A DNA stretch of 64,000 nt from Enoplolaimus lenunculus. Taxonomy: Eukaryota > Nematoda > Enoplea > Enoplida > Thoracostomopsidae. The position numbers and the translations under genes were made by a program. Shown one piece after another: positions 59,184-64,000 of this stretch (the first letter of the stretch is position 1; each line of letters opens with the position of its first letter). The notes beneath the pieces are model-generated. The model was not told the DNA's origin, searched no databases, and saw only the letters and a program-made list of their open reading frames with translations. The DNA lies in assembly GCA_030248215.1 (NCBI GenBank), contig JASANG010002839.1:1-64000 (forward strand). Direction: 5' to 3'.

Positions 59184-60171
59184 CTTAAACCTATACCCTA
59201 TCCAAAACTTTAGTTTTAAAACAAGCGTTTAGTTTAGCTGAAAATAAACCTAAAAGTATTTCGTCCATGTTCAATAAATACGTGCCAAAAACAGCCCCAT
59301 GTCAGGGGCAGAACTTTTTTTGCATCACTTAAACTGAGTAAGGTTTAGCTTCAAACTAATTTTTTGCACACTTATAGGCTTAGGTATAAGCTCATTAAAA
59401 AGCCGGAGCAGCCACCCCCATACCCTTCATTTGGAGGGGCCTCCACCCCTCAACGGGTCCCCGCCCTAACCGGTTGAAACAAAAACTGCCGGTTTTGAAA
59501 TGCGCCTATGACTTTTCGCTCGGCTTTAGTGTGAAACTACATTTTTGCAAGGGTGTCCTCATAGCAATCAAACACCAGCGTGACCTCGGACAACCTCAGA
59601 TCAAACACCGAGAAATTCTGGATCCACCTCTATGGTGGGGCCCCCACCCTGGAGCTTGGGGCGTTACTACCTAACTCCGCCTCACCTCCGGCTCCGACTC
59701 CGGCTCCGGCATTTTTCACCTCCGGTTGCACCATGCTGTGAATATCGCGTTTCGACTTTTATAAAGGTGGTCGTGTTTACTGTTAATTTTAGACAGTCAA
59801 TATAGTTTTAGGAAGATAAGACTTCGCTTTCAAATCTGACATTTACATTTTAACGTTTAGAGATTATTCTAACAACCAAAGACTAGTGAACTTAGACACG
59901 TGATTATCATATCTTTTGCCTTTTACTTTGTTTTCCTTTTCGCATGTTGTACAGTGTAGGTCAGTCAAATCGAGATATATTTCCGCTTCCTTGCCAAGTA
60001 AAGTAGTGTGGTACACTGGGCTGCAAAAAAACCCTGCGGCGCGCGGTCAATCACTGTCCGTCGTGAACCAGATCGTATAACAGTGGATCGGGCCATTTGG
60101 AGTCAAAAAAGGCCAGCCTGGCAATGAGGGTTTGCCGGACTGGAAGTCGATTCGTTCTCATTATTCGATTA

Positions 60172-60352
60172 GCCCATGTTACTTTAAGGGGCGTCCAGGT
60201 TTCTGGTTGGTCCATAAAAAAGTATGTTTGGATTCTAGATTACATTTTTTGCTTAGGCTTAGGCTTTGGCTTAGGAACACATTCTTGCAACGCTTAGGCT
60301 TAGCGTTAGTAATGCGCTTAATCTACTGTTACGCCTCTTTAAGTAAACATTG
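60172..60352. mobile_element. CTTAGG-rich MITE, second subfamily (family G)
   Basis: Starts CCCATGTTACTTTAAGGGGC and ends CTTTAAGTAAACATTGGCC, with CTTAGG units inside. Confidence 0.65.
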
Positions 60353-61190
60353 GCCATTCAATTCATCAGTGAAACAAATTCCTATTTTATAGTCTTGATG
60401 TGTGCCCGTTTAAATTTGTTAAACCGTAGACACAGCTTTTCAATCGTTTGATCTTTAAACCTCTGAAATCAATGCAAACACCATCAGCCATCGTCTGATA
60501 CATACGTGCCGGACCGGACACATTAGAAGCGGTCCGGCATTCGGCCAAAACAAACGGTAGCATTGATCGAGCCATACCGTTGAAACTTTTGGCCAATGTA
60601 AATAACAGGGGTGGAACAGTATTACAAGCATATTCCTAAACCTATGCCTAAGCCAACCAAAAAACTAGTCTATAGCTTAAACGTGCTCTATGGCAGTTGC
60701 ACAGAAAACATTCCGCTCCTGATCTTTACATGGTTCAAAATTTTTACATCATTCCTATCCACATCATTTATTGTTTGAGTACAGATCAGGGTTAAAACAG
60801 GCTTAGATTTGTCAAACCCACGGGCAGAATAAGAAGGTAAGGAGTGACTATTCAAGCCGTGTCTGGGTCAAAAGTTTGACCCATTTAAAAATCAGGGACG
60901 AACCGTGTTTCTTAAAGCTTTTGACTTGTTTTACTTATTGGAGGCTTAGGAATATGCTTATACGACTGCTACGGCCTGGTTCTGTTCATTTAGGCCTAAT
61001 GAAAAGTTAATGAAGTTTTATAGATTGTGTAACTTTGTTGTAATATACATTAAGTTGCGCCTTTTGAAAATTTTTGGATCTACCAGTGCTTCCTCGCAAT
61101 CCCTGACAAACTTTTTATTTATTACGCAAACAATGTAATTATCTGTATTTCATGATAAAATCACTGAAATTTTATAAGAAGAGGTGTATA

Positions 61191-61380
61191 CACTGCGAAA
61201 AATGGTGAGTCGAATTGACGCTCTCCGAAATAGGCTTTTTCGAACTACACAAACTGAGTTATCGTGCCCGAATCGCGCAATAATCAAATTTTACTCTGGC
61301 GGAGTCGAATTTGACTCAGTTTGTGTAGTCGCGAAAAGCCTTTTTCGGAGAGAGTCAATTTGACTCAACATTTTTTGCGC
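61191..61380. mobile_element. Palindromic hairpin MITE (family A)
   Basis: Left end CACTGCGAAAAATGGTGAG preceded by TA. The right arm GACTCAACATTTTTTGCGC is slightly diverged. Confidence 0.75.
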
Positions 61381-61605
61381 GTATTCATGTGATGTCTCCA
61401 GTACAAACGCCGCCCAACTTTCCCGCCGCGCCGTGCACCATTGGATGTCGCCGTGGTGTAAAGAAACACATGAATTCAAACACAATCTTGCCTTTGAAGC
61501 GTTGCAATACCGCAACATCAAAAGCTTTTCTCGATTAAAAGTCTATTTGAAATTAAACTAAAAACTGCTAAATCTGCCGGCTTTCACTAACATTTTCTCA
61601 CAGTG

Positions 61606-61857
61606 CACTGTAAATTCCAGTGAGTTGATTTTAACTCCGAATGAGTTGAATCACTCAGTCTGAGTTAGGACTATCACAACTCAGAATTGTGAGTTGATGC
61701 AACTCAATATGAGTTAGCTGATCAAGTACCCTGGAATCAAATCAACTGAGACTAAAAATCAACTCAACTCAGAGTGAGTTGTTGCTTTTTGTTATTAACT
61801 CAGAAATAACTAACTCGCTAGCTGAGTTGATTATTCAACTCATTGAAATTTACAGTG
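61606..61857. mobile_element. Palindromic MITE (family D)
   Basis: CACTGTAAATTCCAGTGAG to CATTGAAATTTACAGTG, with TGAGTTGA-rich arms. Confidence 0.8.
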
Positions 61858-61931
61858 TGAGTGATAGAGTTGATTGTGAGCAACTCAGCGCAATGTGTGT
61901 TTATAAGTAAAGTAATGCACAATGCAGTGTG

Positions 61932-62185
61932 CACTGTAAATTTCAGTGAGTTGATTTTATAACTCAGAATGAGTTGAATCACTCAGTCTGAGTTAGAACT
62001 ATCAGAACTCAGAATTTTGAGTTGATTCAATTTATTCTGACTTAATTAACCAACGCACGGAGAGTCAACTCAACTCATACTGAGAATCAATTCAACTCAG
62101 TGTGAGTTAATGTTTACTGATATTAATTCAGAAATAATCAACTCGCTAGTTGAATTGATTAATCAACTCATTGGAATTTACAGTG
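61932..62185. mobile_element. Palindromic MITE (family D)
   Basis: CACTGTAAATTTCAGTGAG to CATTGGAATTTACAGTG. It is 74 bp from the previous copy, in the same orientation, and appears inserted in a family P remnant. Confidence 0.8.
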
Positions 62186-62232
62186 TGTAATTTTAAACGG
62201 CTACCACTCCAGTCTGCGGTGTTCGAACCGTA

Positions 62233-62444
62233 CCCTGCAAAAAAGGTGAGTCAAATTGACTTTCTCCGAAATAGGCTGTACAGGACCACACAAACTGAGT
62301 CAAATTCGACTCCGCCAGAGTCAAACGTGCGATTCAGTGAGCCGAATTTTACACTGACGGAGTCGAATTTGACTCAGGATGTATTAGTAGTCCCGTAGAG
62401 CTTATTTCGTAGAGCGTCAATTTGACTCACCATTTTTTGCAGTG
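62233..62444. mobile_element. Palindromic hairpin MITE (family A)
   Basis: Flanked by TA at 62231-62232 and 62445-62446. Right end CACCATTTTTTGCAGTG intact. It also interrupts the family P remnant that continues to about 62510. Confidence 0.8.
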
Positions 62445-62521
62445 TAGCTTGAAGGTGTTCATATGAAATGGATATAATATTCATATGAGAAAGGATTTAG
62501 CCTGAATATTAACGCCGTGTA

Positions 62522-62535
62522 TTTCTTATCTTCAG
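62522..62535 (+). promoter_or_regulatory. Candidate trans-splice (or 5' UTR intron) acceptor, phospholipase B-like gene
   Basis: TTTCTTATCTTCAG is a strong pyrimidine-rich acceptor 32 nt before the ATG at 62568. Confidence 0.5.
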
Positions 62536-62567
62536 ATCAGTAATGCTTTAATGACTTCATTAATACA

Positions 62568-64000
62568 ATGACACAATTTCGTACAGTTTTCCTGGCAATA
62601 GCAATTGCGTTTGCCCAAATTGCCGCTGCCAAACGTGACCGGTTGCTTGACTCAAATTTTGCGTCTGCGTTGTCTGGCACCGGAGATCAAACCAGATTTT
62701 TGGGGCCAGTTCCTGACCGAAATGTCACCGTTTGCGTCGACCCATCAACAAACAAGTTTCGAACAACATTTGCCATCTGTACGCCAGTAGTCGCATTCGC
62801 TAACTTTACAAATCGAATCAATTCAACTGGATGGTCGTACCTTGAAGTGGTTACCCGCGGCGATTATACTAACAGCCAACAAGCATATGCTGCAGGGTTA
62901 GCTGAAGGTAAAGCTACTGCAACGCTAATAAAACTTCATTGGGACAACACAGTGGCCGGCTATTGTAACGAAGCGCATTTGTACTGCAACAAACTCGAAA
63001 ACTATTTACGAAAAAACCTCGACTGGCTCAAACGTGAAATTGGTCGATATTCAACGAACAGTTCGTACTGGGCACAAGTGTCCACTAGCTTGCATCAACT
63101 CGCTGGACTGCAAGATGGTTACGATGACGTTTGGCTAAAGACGCCGCATTTAGCCATCGATCCGTCGAAGTTGTTGATGCTACAAATTAGCGGTGAACTC
63201 GAAAGCTTAGAGCGAGCGTTTGACCGGCCTGAACGGTTGTGGCGACGCTCGTTCGGAAGCGGATCGTGTTCAGCGTTAATTCGTCCGACATCTAGCGATC
63301 TGTGGGTCGCACACGATACATGGGGCGCATACAACGCCATGTTGCGAGTTGCCAAAATGTACAATTTCGCCTATCACATCAACGATGCCATAGTGCGCGG
63401 TACGTCATCGCAGCGACGCTGGAAACATCAAAGGTCGTTCGATGACGTCATCGCAGAGCAGTCTCAACTCAACAATGACGTCACCGATCACGACGACGAT
63501 GAGGTCATCAAATATAACGATGACGTTTTCAATCGCGTAGTTGATGACGTCATCAAAGTACCAGGTAACACGTGGACGATGTCGTCCTATCCAGGAACAT
63601 TGATTTCAATCGACGATTTCTATATCGCATCGTCTGGCTTGGCGGTTACCGAAACAACAATTGGGAACTCGAACGATTCGCTGTGGCGCTACATCACCCC
63701 GATGGACTCTGTCCCGGCGTGGATACGAACGTCTGTAGCGCTTCGGCTGGCGACAACAAGCAATCAATGGGCAAAGCTATTTTCAGCATACAACAGCGGC
63801 ACCTACAACAACCAATGGATGATCGTTGACTACAAGCTGTTTTCACCGGGGAAACCGCTTCCCAACAAAGGTCTGCTGCGTGTTCTTGAACAATTACCTG
63901 GCTACATCGAGACAGCAGACATGACGAAATTGTTGAAGACACAAAGCTACTGGCCGTCGTATAACGTCGCATACTTTCCACGAATATTCAATTTGAGCGG
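62568..64000 (+). CDS. Phospholipase B-like protein, N-terminal 477 residues (runs off the window)
   Basis: One uninterrupted open frame from ATG to the window end, with no stop and no intron. It belongs to the phospholipase B-like (PLBD1/PLBD2, lamina ancestor) family of N-terminal-nucleophile hydrolases, secreted or lysosomal glycoproteins. Seen: a signal peptide (residues 1-21, hydrophobic, ending AAA); several NxS/T sites; a family N-terminal half; the autocleavage and nucleophile site SGSCSALI with Cys234 (Cys249 in PLBD2); RVAKMYNF; then SSYPGTLIS, SSGLAVTETTIGN, LWRYITP, SGTYNNQWMIVDYK, VLEQLPG and YWPSYNVAYFP in family order. Roughly 100 residues are missing at the 3' side compared with PLBD2 (589 aa). 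Between the nucleophile and SSYPG sits an unusual acidic, DDVI-rich insert (about residues 283-331). The catalytic Cys and conserved blocks look intact, so an active enzyme is expected. PLBD1 versus PLBD2 assignment is uncertain. Confidence 0.92.
   Translation, partial: MTQFRTVFLAIAIAFAQIAAAKRDRLLDSNFASALSGTGDQTRFLGPVPDRNVTVCVDPSTNKFRTTFAICTPVVAFANFTNRINSTGWSYLEVVTRGDYTNSQQAYAAGLAEGKATATLIKLHWDNTVAGYCNEAHLYCNKLENYLRKNLDWLKREIGRYSTNSSYWAQVSTSLHQLAGLQDGYDDVWLKTPHLAIDPSKLLMLQISGELESLERAFDRPERLWRRSFGSGSCSALIRPTSSDLWVAHDTWGAYNAMLRVAKMYNFAYHINDAIVRGTSSQRRWKHQRSFDDVIAEQSQLNNDVTDHDDDEVIKYNDDVFNRVVDDVIKVPGNTWTMSSYPGTLISIDDFYIASSGLAVTETTIGNSNDSLWRYITPMDSVPAWIRTSVALRLATTSNQWAKLFSAYNSGTYNNQWMIVDYKLFSPGKPLPNKGLLRVLEQLPGYIETADMTKLLKTQSYWPSYNVAYFPRIFNLS

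Larger units (their letters stand above)
54930..62535. other. Transposon-rich spacer; no gene recognised
   Basis: In order: hAT-like elements (55016-55380, about 55500-55897 and from 55899), family C pieces (56640-57160), a TATCCGGATATCCG-rich patch (57300-57420), an inverted-repeat MITE with TTTCTGA words (about 58012-58258), CTTAGG-rich elements (58258-58432, 58790-59183, 60172-60352, 60592-60735 and 60876-60994), a GC-rich stretch without clear identity (59400-59660) and a hairpin MITE (61191-61380), then the nested cluster at 61606-62510. Confidence 0.65.

Noticed and set aside
62605-62790. Short open frame at the start of the phospholipase B-like gene
   Set aside because: It is a shadow in another frame of the clearly conserved reading frame that begins at 62568.

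Overview
The window looks like metazoan nuclear DNA: spliced genes with GT-AG introns, AT-rich introns and spacers, and a dense load of short inverted-repeat elements. Six gene models can be assembled with matching reading frame at every splice junction. One (mS26) belongs to a family known mainly from animals. At least four of the six start codons lie only 15-33 nt behind a pyrimidine-rich AG splice acceptor with no obvious partner exon, which is the layout expected where a spliced leader is added in trans. Together with the many hairpin MITEs this fits a tunicate such as an ascidian best, but that placement is an inference.

Layout. 1-9628 is a satellite of an 18-bp unit, with a 468-bp higher-order repeat and a 63-bp end sequence that occurs twice. 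12691-21544 (+) is a nine-exon TMEM144-type transporter gene. 25279-31229 (-) is its convergent paralogue; eight of its exons have counterparts of equal or near-equal length in the first gene, but its central loop holds extra exons that encode a pair of canonical EF-hands. 31.3-38.7 kb is a graveyard of transposons and tRNA-like repeats, including a hAT-type element with a perfect 8-bp target duplication and a perfect 54-bp inverted repeat. 38771-41780 (+) encodes mitochondrial ribosomal protein mS26. 43442-45147 (+) is a two-exon, single-pass membrane protein of unknown family. 47383-54929 (+) is a six-exon gene for an unrecognised 483-residue protein with three related repeats. 54.9-62.5 kb is again transposon-rich. 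62568-64000 (+) is the first 477 codons of a phospholipase B-like lysosomal Ntn-hydrolase, still open at the window edge.

The genes do not form one pathway. The two TMEM144 copies are a local duplication, and the others are separate units too far apart for a zero-gap operon. The best candidate for something undescribed is the EF-hand-bearing TMEM144 paralogue, a possible calcium-sensing transporter. Next are the three-repeat protein and the palindrome-built acidic insert in the phospholipase B-like protein.
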